NCBI RefSeq assembly: GCF_009389715.1
Contig: NW_024067820.1
Coordinates: 372,001 to 436,000, forward strand
Origin: Phoenix dactylifera
Lineage: Eukaryota > Streptophyta > Magnoliopsida > Arecales > Arecaceae
Reading direction: 5' to 3'
DNA length: 64,000 nucleotides
Of this stretch, positions 47,801-59,734 are shown in pieces (the stretch's first letter is position 1; each line of letters opens with the position of its first letter). Under the pieces are notes generated by a model. It was not told the origin of the DNA. It ran no database searches and worked only from the letters and a program-made list of their open reading frames with translations. The position numbers and the translations under genes were made by a program.

Positions 47801-50367
47801 AGAAACAGAAGAAAATGTCAAGGATGTTTTACATTAACTAGAGATGCATTAGATTATCTGACAGTGTCTGCTAATGCAAATATTACAAAAATACCCATAA
47901 CTGCCAAAAACGCTAGTGGCTTTGTGCTCATGCAGATCGACATATGAAATTTATTTTCAGGCTTACGGAATGATGAAAACATATAGCAAGAGAAAAGATA
48001 TACACACAGTCTTTATAGGCTGCGGAAAACATGCATACTACTACTAAAAGTAGTTTGGTAACCATCAAAAAAAGGCAAGAGAGAAGGTCATATACATATC
48101 ATTTTAGATATGTATAAGAATACAGTGATATGTCTGCATGCAGCAAGAATAGTAAGTTCTAGTGGTAGTGGTAGCCTGCACCAGGAGTTAGGATTATGCC
48201 CTCATATCTTTTCATCTTAATAGAAAGACAGATGGTATTCCATTGAACGTGATTATGTATACTATTTATGAATGTTGCAAAGTTGAATCAATGAGACAAA
48301 AATAGAAATTAATGGGAAAAACTTATAGAAACACGGATTGAAAAACATTTACTCCATCCAACATAGAGTTCTATTTCCAGGAGAATCTTGGAGTAACTAA
48401 GCCTTTATTACATTTATAATATATGAAACAGAGAGACAAATGGAGCATCCTATAGATTTGAAGCAGGTGGGTAATGAGAAGTTGGTTTGCCAAATCACCA
48501 CATGCTGTTAAAACTTGAAGAAACATATTATAGAAAACAATAAAATGATAAGAATATATTAAACGAACTCTTGACATTGAAGAAGGTTCACTTAGATATA
48601 TGGCTTGAGAACATGTGGATGTTGAAGTGCATATGAGATAAACCAAGGGATAATTATTTTACTACTTCAAAATAAAGTTTCGAGTTGCAATGAACAGGAG
48701 ATTGCTTTTTCAAGAAAGGATTACGCAAACTTTGGCTCATAGGAAAACTAGGCCTTCTGATAGGTAAAAGAAGTTGATGCCTAATTCATTATCTTAGTCT
48801 CCAATGAAATGTTCTTGGTTACAGCAATGACTATTATAGCTTCTTCATCTTGGTGGCAAAAGAGTAGAGCATACTTTGCAATAGCTGACATGAATAACTC
48901 GCAAGCTGAAAATTTCACACATATGAAACAAGTTTTGGCAGCTTCTGACCTACATTAATACTGCAGTGATTGTGGAAAGCTAGATGCTGAGAGTCATATC
49001 AGACTCCCAAATATAGATACATATGGAACACTTCAGATCTTGTAATGATCATGAAAATTTGTGGATGGCTGGAATTAGCATTTCATAGTTACTTGGTAAG
49101 CTGATATCTTCATTCTGACATACTTTGAGCAAATGCACAGGAACAAAAATCCTAGTTGAGATAAAGTTGTTTTTCTATATCCAGATATGTTAAAAGGTTT
49201 TATATTGCAGTTTATCGAAGATTTCAGCTGACCCAGATTGCATGGATTGGCACATCAACATGCAGGGACAAGCTACCATTTTCTTCAGTATGGACTCGGC
49301 ATTCAAACCAGAACAGAAACCATCTCTGAGAAAACCTTGTAACAAAACTGTCAATGCCTCAGTGAACTTGTCCGCAAGAATAAGCATCAGGCCCTCATGG
49401 ATGAACAAAACCCTCTTCTACTACCTTCAAAAAGATACTCTGACAGTCAAGGAAGAAGCGCTGGCTTTGCACAGGCATGACGTTGCCAAGCATCCTTCGT
49501 CAAAAAAGATATCAAAATAAATGAGGTTCAAAAAAAAAAAAGAAGGGAGGGGACAAACATTCCAAGAACGCTTCTAATAATTCGCAATAACCATCATTTT
49601 TCTATTGATAATCCCAATTCACATATTAATACTAACTAAATGTTTTTCAGATAAATTGATAAATCTCCAGGTCATGCTTTCTCATCAACATTTTCTTTGT
49701 AATTCTTTTTTGTTTTCCTTTATCCTCGTGACAAGCACATAGATCAAGTTCTAAATCAGGTAACTTCTTGACCATGCACCAGTTAATTCATTACTCGTGA
49801 CTTCATCCAGCTAAAAAGCATACAGATATAAGTTCTTGGAAGTTAGTACCTTCATCTCAGCAACAAAAAGAAAAAAGAAAAGAAAAACGAGGCTCAAAGA
49901 TTGATATGAAGACAAATGGGAGAAGAGAGAAGAGATCATCGGGGGGTACCAAAGTTGCGACCGACAATGCAGTGCCAAGTTGGGCCGTGGTTCTTGTCGA
50001 ACTCCTTCTTGATGTACTCCGCGATGTCCTTCTCCACCGTATACTTCTCGAACGCCTGATCAGAATAAACCCTAATCAAGAGACTCAAAAATAGTACCAG
50101 GAAACGAACTTTACGGAAGAAATCAAAGGGGGAAGCGGACGCAGAAGAGGAGGAGGTGGAGCAACGTACGATGCGAGCACATTCGAAGACCTCCTGCCGC
50201 ATCTCCTCCTTCATGTCCGCGCTCTTGAAGGTGATCTTCCTGGCCGCGGCCCCCGTCCCCGCCCCCAGCGCCGCCGTCGCCGGCGGCTTCCGGTCGTCGG
50301 AGGAGGCACGCAGGTACGCCGCGGAGGGCGCCGATCCGGCGACGCCCTTCCTGCTGTCGTCCGCCAT
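44409..50367 (-). CDS. Dynein light chain, LC8 type (3 exons, 128 aa)
   Basis: Exons on the minus strand are 50170-50367, 49950-50055 and 44409-44491, joining in phase to 128 residues. The C-terminal 86 residues are a full LC8 domain: [60 protein letters not shown] and the ending VLLFKSG. The first 42 residues ([12 protein letters not shown]..., Ala/Gly/Ser-rich) are a low-complexity extension seen in plant LC8-like proteins. LC8 is a dimeric hub that binds short linear motifs in many partners. Flowering plants have no dynein heavy chain, so the role here must be dynein-independent. Intron 2 (44492-49949) is about 5.5 kb and contains a long C/CT microsatellite but no recognised gene. Confidence 0.95.
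44749..44851. repeat. C18 run followed by (CT)~43 microsatellite
   Basis: A run of 18 C (44749-44766) passes into about 43 CT units ending near 44851. It lies in intron 2 of the LC8 gene, about 260 bp upstream (in transcription order) of the last exon's acceptor. On the transcribed strand it is purine-rich (GA then G). Confidence 0.95.
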
Positions 50368-50557
50368 CTCGCCCCCCTTTTTCCCTTCCAGTCCCTTTCC
50401 AAGATCGCCGGCTCCAGCCCCGAAGACAACGCGGACGCTCTTTCCCCCTCTTGTGCGTTTATGGAAGTTTCGGGATAAAAGATCTGGATCGTGTTTTATA
50501 TTTGACTTGCAGGCGTCATAAAACGGTTTCAAATTTCGAATTTAAATAGTGAATCCC

Positions 50558-50575
50558 GGGGGGGGGGGGGGGGGG
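50558..50575 (+). repeat. G18 homopolymer run
   Basis: Eighteen consecutive G about 190 bp upstream of the LC8 start codon. It could form a G-quadruplex near the promoter. Its true length may be uncertain because such runs are hard to sequence. Confidence 0.85.
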
Positions 50576-52566
50576 ATTAAAAAGCGAAGCTTTTTGCATC
50601 CACCCGCCGGAGCCCAGATTGGAGAAAGTAAATTAGGCCACGCAAGATGCTGAAAAAGAGACGACAGCATGAGTATTTCGTACGATGGGATAGATGGTGG
50701 CTGGTGGTGATACCGCGTCGCGTGATGGAAAAGCAAATTATCTTGTGGAGGGGCTTGCACTCAGTGCACGCAAACGACAGTACTAGGGCTTCGAGAGGCC
50801 TGAGAACGCGGCGTTTTCCGACAGACCGAGCCAAGAGAGCAGAGCACCCACATTTGCACCCAAAATACGTTGTGACCAAGTCAGGCTTGATATATACTGG
50901 TGCAATCATTCCTTGAAATAGAGATGGGCTCCACTAGTTTATCATCTGATTGGGCCTCATAGCATCTAGCTCAAATTTATTTTGATTCAGTGATTGGTTA
51001 TAGGCTGATCCAGCTTTTTGTCTCTTTTTTTTTTCCGGAGGTCTTATAAGCTTGGTTCATAATTGATTAAAATAAGTTTCAGATTGGCTTAGTTATAATT
51101 AAAACGAGACTGGTCCGAACTTATTTAAATTTGAGCTTAAATTGTTGCTGTGGAATTGGATATGCAAATGAAAAGTTAGTACTTGAAAAGGGATGTGAAT
51201 TTTTTCCATTGTAAAGTAGGTGTTTCACACCTAAAAACTTCATAGTCAGCCACACAAAAAGAAAAACAAGACCTGGTGCAAATAAGAGCTATGGTTTACC
51301 TCAAAAAAATTTAAATTGCATAAAAAAAGAAAAAAGAAATAAATAATCATGGCTGCACTCTTCATCTGTTTGGATGGAAGTTGTAAGTTTGAACCTTGGG
51401 AGGTGGTTCCAAATATTTAAGTAATCCTACGGTTGTGCTTCCATTCTGAAAATAATGATGCGTGATAATACGAAACTGAAAAAAAACCATCACAAGAAAA
51501 TGAAGAGCCACAGTGCTAAAACCAGATTAGATCCATCTCTCACCAAATCATTTAATAATTCAATGTAAAAATAGCTATGCATTATATATCGAGAAGTGTA
51601 AGATGCACAGCCACATGCACATCACACAAGAACAGGTGCCAGTTTCCCCTATTTCGCACAACCTGTTGCATGGCCAATGCAATAAATATCAAACTTTCTT
51701 TCATTCTCGAGTTGGTAAGAACATCATAGAGATAATTTTACAAGGGGCGATCCATAAGAAATTTGCCAGTTGGTGAGCCGCGGATGACACCAATGATAAC
51801 AACCTCTGCTCAATAAGCAGAGATTCTTTTTCTTGGTTGGTACACTCCCAATAATTTAAACCTGAATAGTCATAGTACGATTAGCTGTCCGTCCCTCTCC
51901 ATCAAGAAAGAAAGGAGAAGAAAATTTCAGGTACGATTTTCCTTTAATTTACTTTTGATCAAAAAATACTTTATTGACTGTACATAAAAGCAAACTTGAA
52001 AAAAGTACATGCCTTCTCAGGCTTTATATAGTGAATAATTGGTGGAACATGAAATGCTGCTATTTTTCACATTGAAGAGTTGACAGCATCAAACTAATGT
52101 TTTTTTTAAATATAAAAATTAATATTTAAGTGATGTAAGAAACTTCTTCCACAACGATGGAACTCCCAGCATGAGCAAAAGATACTGTTTATTTTTGTCT
52201 TCCAAGATGACCTGACGATTAAGCAACAAGGATGGAGTTACACTGTCATGCAGCGAACGAGTTTAAAAAGCTGAAGGTGCTTGGAAATCCTGTGGGGTTA
52301 AGATAAGAAACGAGCCGAAGAAAAGCTATCCTTGAAAGCAGGTTCTTTCTGATGAGAGCCAAAACTATATAATAAACACACAAAAGAAAACTGCGCTCAA
52401 GCTGCAATAGTTAATAAGCAGTTCTGGGGCTGCAATATGCTTATGTCACATGATAATATCGTTTTCAATGCTTTATAATGTATTCTTCAAAATTTGTTAG
52501 GTCTCAGAAGCAAGACCTTGAAAAGCTACGCACCATTCATCCATAATCAGCAAAAAAAATGTTCAC
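50576..52566. other. Intergenic, upstream of LC8; nothing recognised
   Basis: About 2 kb of AT-rich DNA. No gene or RNA gene recognised. A segment near 51360-51420 loosely resembles a tRNA-derived promoter box but is too weak to call. Confidence 0.45.
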
Positions 52567-52584
52567 AAAACAGTGATTAGAGAT

Positions 52585-52767
52585 GGCCACGTATGTGGCT
52601 AACCATGCCGGTAGTACCTTATGGGCTGGGGACGGGGAGCTGCCTCGGGAGCTCCGGGATGTTTTGTTTTCCGATTTTATTGGGTGTATCCGTACACGTG
52701 TTGTATAGATCACCCGGTTTAGCAAAAAAAAAAAAAAAAAAAAAAAAAGAAAAAAAAAAGAAAAAAA
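52585..52767 (+). mobile_element. Young 5'-truncated L1-like LINE with poly(A) tail
   Basis: About 140 bp followed by an A-rich tail is flanked by identical 14-bp target duplications CAGTGATTAGAGAT (52571-52584 and 52768-52781). The body reads GELPRELRDVLFSDFIGCIR ending TRVV and a stop, the C-terminus of the RNase H domain of plant L1-type LINEs. The perfect duplication and tail mark a recent insertion. Severe 5' truncation is normal for LINEs. It lies about 390 bp downstream of the FANCI stop codon, outside the coding region. Confidence 0.9.
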
Positions 52768-52781
52768 CAGTGATTAGAGAT

Positions 52782-53156
52782 AAATTGTTTGAAAATAGGC
52801 CTTAGTTCTCATGATGTATAACACGGAAAAGGCCTTAGCTAAGTGTTCAGCACGAAGTTCTGCAGCCAACCGTAGTAATACTAGCATTTCATGAAATGAT
52901 AGAATTTGTCATTTGTTAGGCTATTACAACCCTTAGTACTCAAACCTCAGAGTGTTATCCAAGCATGCACTTGTCCAGTTTTCTACTGGCATTTAACTCT
53001 TAGTGTCCACTACATAAAGAATTACAAAAGAGAAACAAAATGATAAACAAGACTTACAGATAACAAAGGAACAAAGACATTCTATGAAGATGTTTCTGTC
53101 ATATTTTCTAATTCATTTATCAACAAGTTGAGACAAGTTAAGAATATACCTCGTCC
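52782..53156. other. Probable 3' UTR and flank of FANCI
   Basis: AT-rich sequence directly after the FANCI stop (minus strand). No other gene seen. Confidence 0.5.
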
Positions 53157-56100
53157 CTATGTTTCTTCATCAGAGTCTTCCACAATCCTACTCATTTTAG
53201 CCCTCTTCCTTCTTAACTCCATCTCTTGATCTTCCTTATCAGTCTCGGAATGTTCATCAGGAGTACCACCACCGGACTCCGGGGATGCAACCTTCTCAGA
53301 GGCATTTTCCTCATCTGGTCCTACAGATTCCTCACTTGATTCATTCTCAGATGATGTAGAATTGGCCTGGCTGGGATCATGTTCAGATGCCTCTCCCTCA
53401 ATGGCAAGCTTCTTCATCTCTATGATCTTAAAATCCCTTGCTGTGCTGCGCTTGGCATGCCTCAACAAGTTGACTTTAGTCAGCTTGCTGAGTTGAATGA
53501 GATATTTCTCATAGTCCTCAATTTGGAATATCAAATCAGGAATACATCTATTCTCCCTTTTGATCTTGCTAATGATTCCCCTCCTCTGAGCATTCTCTTG
53601 CTGGTTCTGAATTGCCAAACAAAGAAAGGGAAAAGAAAAGAAAGGAGATGAGGGAAACTTTAAAGGTAGAACGAACAAGCTTATATAGATCATTGAAACA
53701 GAAGTGAAAGCTAAATCGGACATAGGCAAAATAAGACTGCAGAGCTATTTACCCTTTGCACAAGAGCAACAAAATTGTATAAAGGACTGGTGAGCCTTGA
53801 GCAAGTCACTTCTGCTAGCTTCTGAAACTTGGGGCTAGGTAAGAGTTGCTTGCAACCTTTAGGAGCAATGCAGAGTTTTGTCATGCGAGCCAAAAGCTTG
53901 TAAAATCTTGCAGTTACCTTCAGTAAATGCTCTGCTTGAGAGTCTGTAAAATAAGGACATAAAAGTGTTGGTTGTGATGTAAAAGCAAAGCATGTTATTC
54001 ATTGTTGGATGAAAAGCATACCCTTAAGGTTCATCTCCAGAAAAGAGGACAAGAGATATGCCAGTGCTTCTGACCTAAAGTGCAATGCTTCTTCCAATTT
54101 TAGTCCAGGTAGCCTTTCACCAAATTGGTGCTTCTTTTTCAGGCCAATGAATTCAAGATTGACAATGGAGATTGCCTTAAGTTTTGATACAGACCAGTCC
54201 AATTCAACCATGCAACATTCAACCACTTGTATAAGCATAGCAGAAATTGCATTTTTTGTTGAATGATTAATAATGGGAAATGTTTCAGATATCTCCTCTG
54301 GATCTTTATCTTCAGATCCCATAACTTTCAACAGCTCTAATGCCATGTCATGAGCAACAATCAGGTCATTTGGAGCAGGCATCAGATAAATGGCGAGTCC
54401 CGCTACACTTCGTGCAGCATTGGGATTCTCTATACTGCTGCTCCTACAGATGCCCCCAGCCCAGGTTCCATGATAGGTCTTCTGTTGACGTGGCAATTTC
54501 TTCTCAATGATCACTATCAATTCAGCTAGAACCTAAACAAGAAAATGGGAATAAATTCACATCCATCTTCTACATAAGTAGATGAAATCATGGAAAGAAA
54601 CATGAAGCAAACAAAATAGCAAAATGATGATGAGATTTTTCCCTCCTCCCTTCTTGAGGCCATCTCAGCATGAACTAACACTTCACTGGAGCTGAATACA
54701 CTCCTCAAAGCACCACCATCCCCATGAAGACTTGCTGACTTATTGAACAGAAATAGAAACAAAATTTACCCTAGTTTTTTGGTGTAAATTTTCATGTAAA
54801 ATATAACGATTAAAATGCAGTAATTTTTAATGGATTAGTCTAAAAAGATTCCGAAAAGGCTTCATTTTATTCAGATGATGCATTAAAAACACTTAGTTCG
54901 GCCTAAATAATCAAGCTAGCTGAAACCAGCAGCTTGATTCAAACAACTAAGTAACATAAATTCCAGACTAATTGTTTCAAATAACCATATAAGCAGAAAG
55001 GAGCAAGCCCTCATTCATCACATGGTAAGGCACTCCTCCCCATTGCAGGAAGATATCTGCGTTCTATTGTAGGCGAAGATCATAACAATATAATCATTCC
55101 GAAGTGGGTAATACCATGGGGGATGAGAAGTAGCCAAAAAATAACACAGTACTATATTAACACAATATACTAGGGCTACTACATCTGTTAATCTACATTC
55201 ACAATGGAAAAGAAATTGTAGTGTGAAAACAGGAAATATGCTTAATAATCAGCTACAGAGAGGGACTAGAGCTACCTCAGATTCATGGAAAAGTGAAAGA
55301 GCAAGAAGCTCTGAATACAGTGGCTTTATTATTTTCTCTAAAAACAAATGGAGTCTTCTCAAGAACTTATCCTCCGGCATTGAGCCTTGCCCATTGTCAA
55401 TACCCTGAGCAGTATCTATTGTAGTTTCGGAATCCAACTCTGGTGCTTGCAGGATAAGCATATCCTCAATCAATTGAGCAAAATGAACCCCAGATGAATT
55501 TAGCTTGAACAACTCATTCAAGCATAACAATGATAGTAAGAGTTGGTCTCCTTTATTTTCTATGTTTGTCTTCCGTTTGCCTTCTATCTTTTTAGGATCT
55601 TTTTCTAGTTTTAGGCCAGACTTAAGCAGCCATACCAGCTGCATTATAAGTTGTCCCAGCTGTTTAACATCTCCATGGAATAAAGTTTTCAATGGATCAT
55701 TATTTGATCCAGTTTTCATCAAACTGATTGATTGTAAATGATGAAGACAAGCCTTTAAAGCAAATGATATTAGCTTCAGACACTGGTCCCATGTCTTGCA
55801 CGAAGATGATTGACTATGATTCTGAGAAGCAGTGTGTTTGTCAGGATAATCAGCATTGCCTGACTTAAGTGCAGTCACTAGAAGCTGATGGATATTTGAG
55901 GTTGCAAAGAAAGGTCTCCTTGCTTGAGATAATTTTTGGAGGGAAACATGTGGGTACTCTTTGGACTCACTGTTAGCCTTGTCTTGGATATATCTCGAAG
56001 ATCCTTTCCGGGTGCCACTCCTCTGTTTATTCATGATTGATTCTTTTTCTAGAAAATCATATGAACTAACAAGCTCCATTATTTCTTTTTCAAGCACTAT

Positions 56101-59100
56101 CTTTTCTTCATCAGCTGCTTTCTCTAACTCTGAAGCAACAACATTAACGAACACCTCAATAATTCCAAGCAAAATCCAACCACGAGAACAAGTTTTCCCA
56201 CCTTGTGATGGAAGAGAAGTATCTTCACTCTGGCCTTCACCATCTGATCCAACAATGGAAGCAATCATATCATGGTCAGAAGCAGAAAAAGTATTGAAAT
56301 TGAAACAATATTAGCTCAACAAGAGTCAGACAATGAGAGTTGAAGGGGACACAAAACCATCTAAAGTGCATTTTCTTAGAGATCTCCGGATCTTTGATAA
56401 TGCATTTGAGAACAGCTCACCAGATGATGTCCTTGCAACCTGCAATAGGTTCAAGAAAGGATTGTGACTGCAAGTCTTACAGTGACAACTTCAGATGTAT
56501 CCATTGACAGCAAGGCAAGCCATGCCTCCCTTACCTCATTCTCTTGTGAAGGGGAGAAGTCAAAACATGGCCAAGAATACTCTGATGGATGGTCAGATTT
56601 ATCATGTGGCTGAAGAAGAAGAATCCAAGAGACACATGATAAAAGATAGTCCAAAGGTTCTACCAGACAAATTTTTCCACTCTCCAACTTAAAGCATGCA
56701 TCAACTCTAAGGGGAGAGTCTGCATCCTGCAAAAAGAATTTGTCCAAAATATGCCAACAATGTTATGACGTAATTCCTTAAGGATTATATTTGATGGTTT
56801 CATGAATTTTTACATGATCCTGAAGACAACACAAAAGAAATAATAGCAAATATGCAACTTTTGCAAACTACAGATAAAAATCAAAAGGATGAGGCAAAAG
56901 ATAAAATACCTCTTTGTAAAAGTGAAGAAAGTGAGGCCAGAGAAAATCCAAGACAGAGGTAGCAACAAACGGGTCTAACACAACAAGTTTAATGAGACCA
57001 TGGTACATGATTTCTTTAACTCTAGCCTGTCTAAAGCAAGCAACTGCTATCAAAAGACTTGTTAAAGCTGGGGAAAAAGTGAAATTTTCATGACTATAAG
57101 TGCCTGAAAAGCACCTGTTGTGAAAGACATCTCTGAAGCAATCCACTGAGTTCTTGAAAGAGACCTCTGCCCAGCCCACAGGATATAGCTTGCTGGCTGC
57201 AACTTGCTTGGCTGGATGACTCTTGTAAAGAATTTATACCATCTTTCTTAGATCTGTTTTCCATTAAAATTAATTCAATGATAACATTAGTAGCAGCTAT
57301 ACGAACTGAATCTTCTCGTTTGAACATGGCCTTTCTTACAACCAAAACAACGTAATCCTGCAGATATTCATCAACAGCATCATAACAGCACTTGGAGTAT
57401 TGAAAGATTACTGCATAGTGAGATAGTTTGAGAACCAACACCTGGAGATCGCGGCTGAACTTGATCAGTGGCAAGATGGCATCAACGAGAGCAACGGAAG
57501 TTACATCATTCATGAAAGAGAAATAGTCCAGTAATTCTTTCAGGTGAGCAATGTAATCTAGCATAGGGTAAGGGTAGCTTTGAACCAGATGACCAAATAA
57601 CCTATTACAAGATTCACATAAAGATTGTATTGATATGTATCAGATTGTAAGAAAAGTGCTCAAAAAAATTATAATCAAACTGCTTAAATACTTGATGATC
57701 GGCATGCTCTCATGAGGCTTCAAAGAAAGAATCCGAAATTTGCACTGCTCAATTATCTGCAGCTCGGGGGAAATCAAATCCTTAATAGAAAATATTGAGA
57801 GGCTGCACTTCATGACAATATCAAAAAAGAAAGAAGGAACAAGGCATGATACATAAATGGGGCAAAGCACAATAACCATGAAAAAAAAACCGCTGCATTG
57901 ATTGCTATCTATTTTCCAGTTCCTTTTCCTTTCATTTTAAATTTGGCAATGAGCGATAAAAGGCTTAAATAATAATCACTGACAAAGTAAAGCATGGTTC
58001 CATACAGTTCATAAAGCTAATGGAATTGTACAAGTTCCAACCAAACAAACCTCGTTTCTTGCCATGTCATGGACCTCAAAAAGTGTCTTTAGTATTTGAA
58101 TGCCGAGCTCTTCCATGCTCATCAAACCTCTAGAACCACCAACATCTCCACTCCCACTATCTATTGATTCCAGCAAAACAAAGCCAAACTGAACAGTGCT
58201 GGGTACAACATGCTCCCGTCCATAGTTGCTCTCATTCACCTACAAAATAGTGAAGTGCCTCGATTATGCTTGATGATGAATTCAACTAGTATGAGCGGGT
58301 GCAATAATTCAAACATAAGGAAAAATAAGAAGCTGAGTGCAAAAAAAGTTACAGCTTTTATCAATGCTTTCTCCACACATTTAGCAGTCTCCAGGCATTC
58401 CTCTTTCACATCATCAGGCAACCACTTGCAATTCCTACAAGTTTCAACCTTTTAATCAAACACAACAAAACAAATCACAATCATATTTTTGAAGAGAGAA
58501 ATGTCGCTGATTGGAAAGAATCCTCACCATGAGAGCTTATAGTCGCGGTGAGAGGTCACCACCGCTGACCTCAAAACACCAATAGACCTCTCGTTGAATC
58601 GTCGCACCCTGGCTACCGACAGCAGGATGGCGACCGCGAAGTGGTTAAGCACACCACGATCGGATCGAACAATGGCCAGCACCTCCTGCCCCAAGGAAGG
58701 GTCCTGCTTCACGGCGAAGTTCACATGCATCAAAACCGTCCCCTCCACCTGCCGCACAATCGAAGCCGGCCCCGTTAGGGACCCACCAAAAAACCCTAAA
58801 ATCCCTCCAATCACCGCCCCCTTGTTGATCCCCTTGGAAGCGAGGAGAAGGAGCTGGTAGACAAGGGACGGCAGATCCTGGAGGTCCACCGCCTTCATTC
58901 CTCCGAATACCTTCTCGACGAAATCCAGAACACTAACCCTAGAAAGCGCCGGGAAATCGCGGAGGAGGGAGACGATCTTTACCAACAGGGCCTTGGACCA
59001 ATCGGTGGCGAGGAATCTCTCGAGGATCGGGACGATGGATTCTTCTCCGGAGGCATCGATGGCGAGGTCGAGGAGGCGGGGGAGGAGGTCGAGAGGCTGG

Positions 59101-59519
59101 GCGTCGTCGGGGTCGGCGATGTCGGAGAGGTGGAAGGCGATGAGGTCGAGGAGGGAGGGGAGGTCGGAAGGGTCGAGGTTGGGGAGGAGGGGGGAGAAGA
59201 GGTGGAAGACGAGGGCGGTGTCGGGGCCGCGGGGGAGGCGGCAGGAGAGGAAGAGACGGAGGGAGGAGAGAAGGAGGGAGGAGAGGAGGGAAGCGCGTGG
59301 AGGGGATCGGGAGAGGAGGGAGAGGAGGGAGGAAAGGTAGGTGGTGACGGGAACGGAGGGAGAGGGGGAGGGGGAGTCGAGGAGGGAGAGGAGGGCAGAG
59401 GGAGAGGCGGAGGAGGGGAGGGTGGCGAATGGATCCTCGGCGAGGCGGACGATGTCGTCGGCGGTGAGAGTCGGCGGAGCTGGGTGGTGGGTTCGGGCTG
59501 ATCTGGCGGTGGTGGTCAT
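53157..59519 (-). CDS. FANCI: FANCI, Fanconi anaemia group I homologue (13 exons, ~1,413 aa)
   Basis: Exons on the minus strand are 58528-59519, 58353-58434, 58051-58239, 57692-57756, 57442-57601, 57115-57357, 56910-57026, 56535-56726, 56358-56439, 55276-56243, 54022-54532, 53753-53943 and 53157-53606. FANCI pairs with FANCD2 as the ID2 clamp on DNA in interstrand crosslink repair and has meiotic roles in plants. Family matches include [68 protein letters not shown], and [20 protein letters not shown] followed by [18 protein letters not shown]. The C-terminus is an acidic tail with a probable nuclear signal RRKRAK (1396-1401). SQ motifs lie at 545-546 and 550-551. Where human Lys523 (the ubiquitin acceptor) would fall I read Ile516. 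Intron 5 (84 bp) has no stop in frame. The acceptor of exon 10 (56243) is the least certain junction. Exon 1 is GC-rich. Confidence 0.93.
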
Positions 59520-59613
59520 GGCGCCGCCGTGGCTTGGTGGCGCTTCGTTTCTCTTCCTTGCTCTCCGCCGCGCTCCCTCAGGTTTGAAACTTGGCGAGCG
59601 TGTTCGCGCTTGC

Positions 59614-59621
59614 GCGGGAAA
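59614..59621 (-). promoter_or_regulatory. E2F-type site upstream of FANCI
   Basis: TTTCCCGC on the minus strand matches the plant E2F consensus exactly and lies about 95 bp upstream of the FANCI start codon. E2F sites of this form control S-phase and DNA-repair genes in plants, which fits this gene. Confidence 0.6.
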
Positions 59622-59718
59622 TGATGATTGGAACTTGGGGTGGGGAAGAGAGAGAAAGAAAAGAGCGTGGCCTGGGCCGAAAGCCCGGAACCCGGAACCT
59701 GGCTTGAAGCTTGAGCTT

Positions 59719-59734
59719 ATTGGGCTGGCCCAAT
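59719..59734. promoter_or_regulatory. Site II-like palindrome upstream of FANCI
   Basis: attgggctggcccaat is an imperfect palindrome containing TGGGCT and GGCCCA, the TCP-bound site II class found in cell-cycle and growth genes. It lies about 200 bp upstream of the FANCI start. Confidence 0.45.

Noticed and set aside
51360-51450. Possible tRNA-derived SINE promoter box (agtttgaacctt)
   Set aside because: Box A is not convincing and there is no tail or target duplication.
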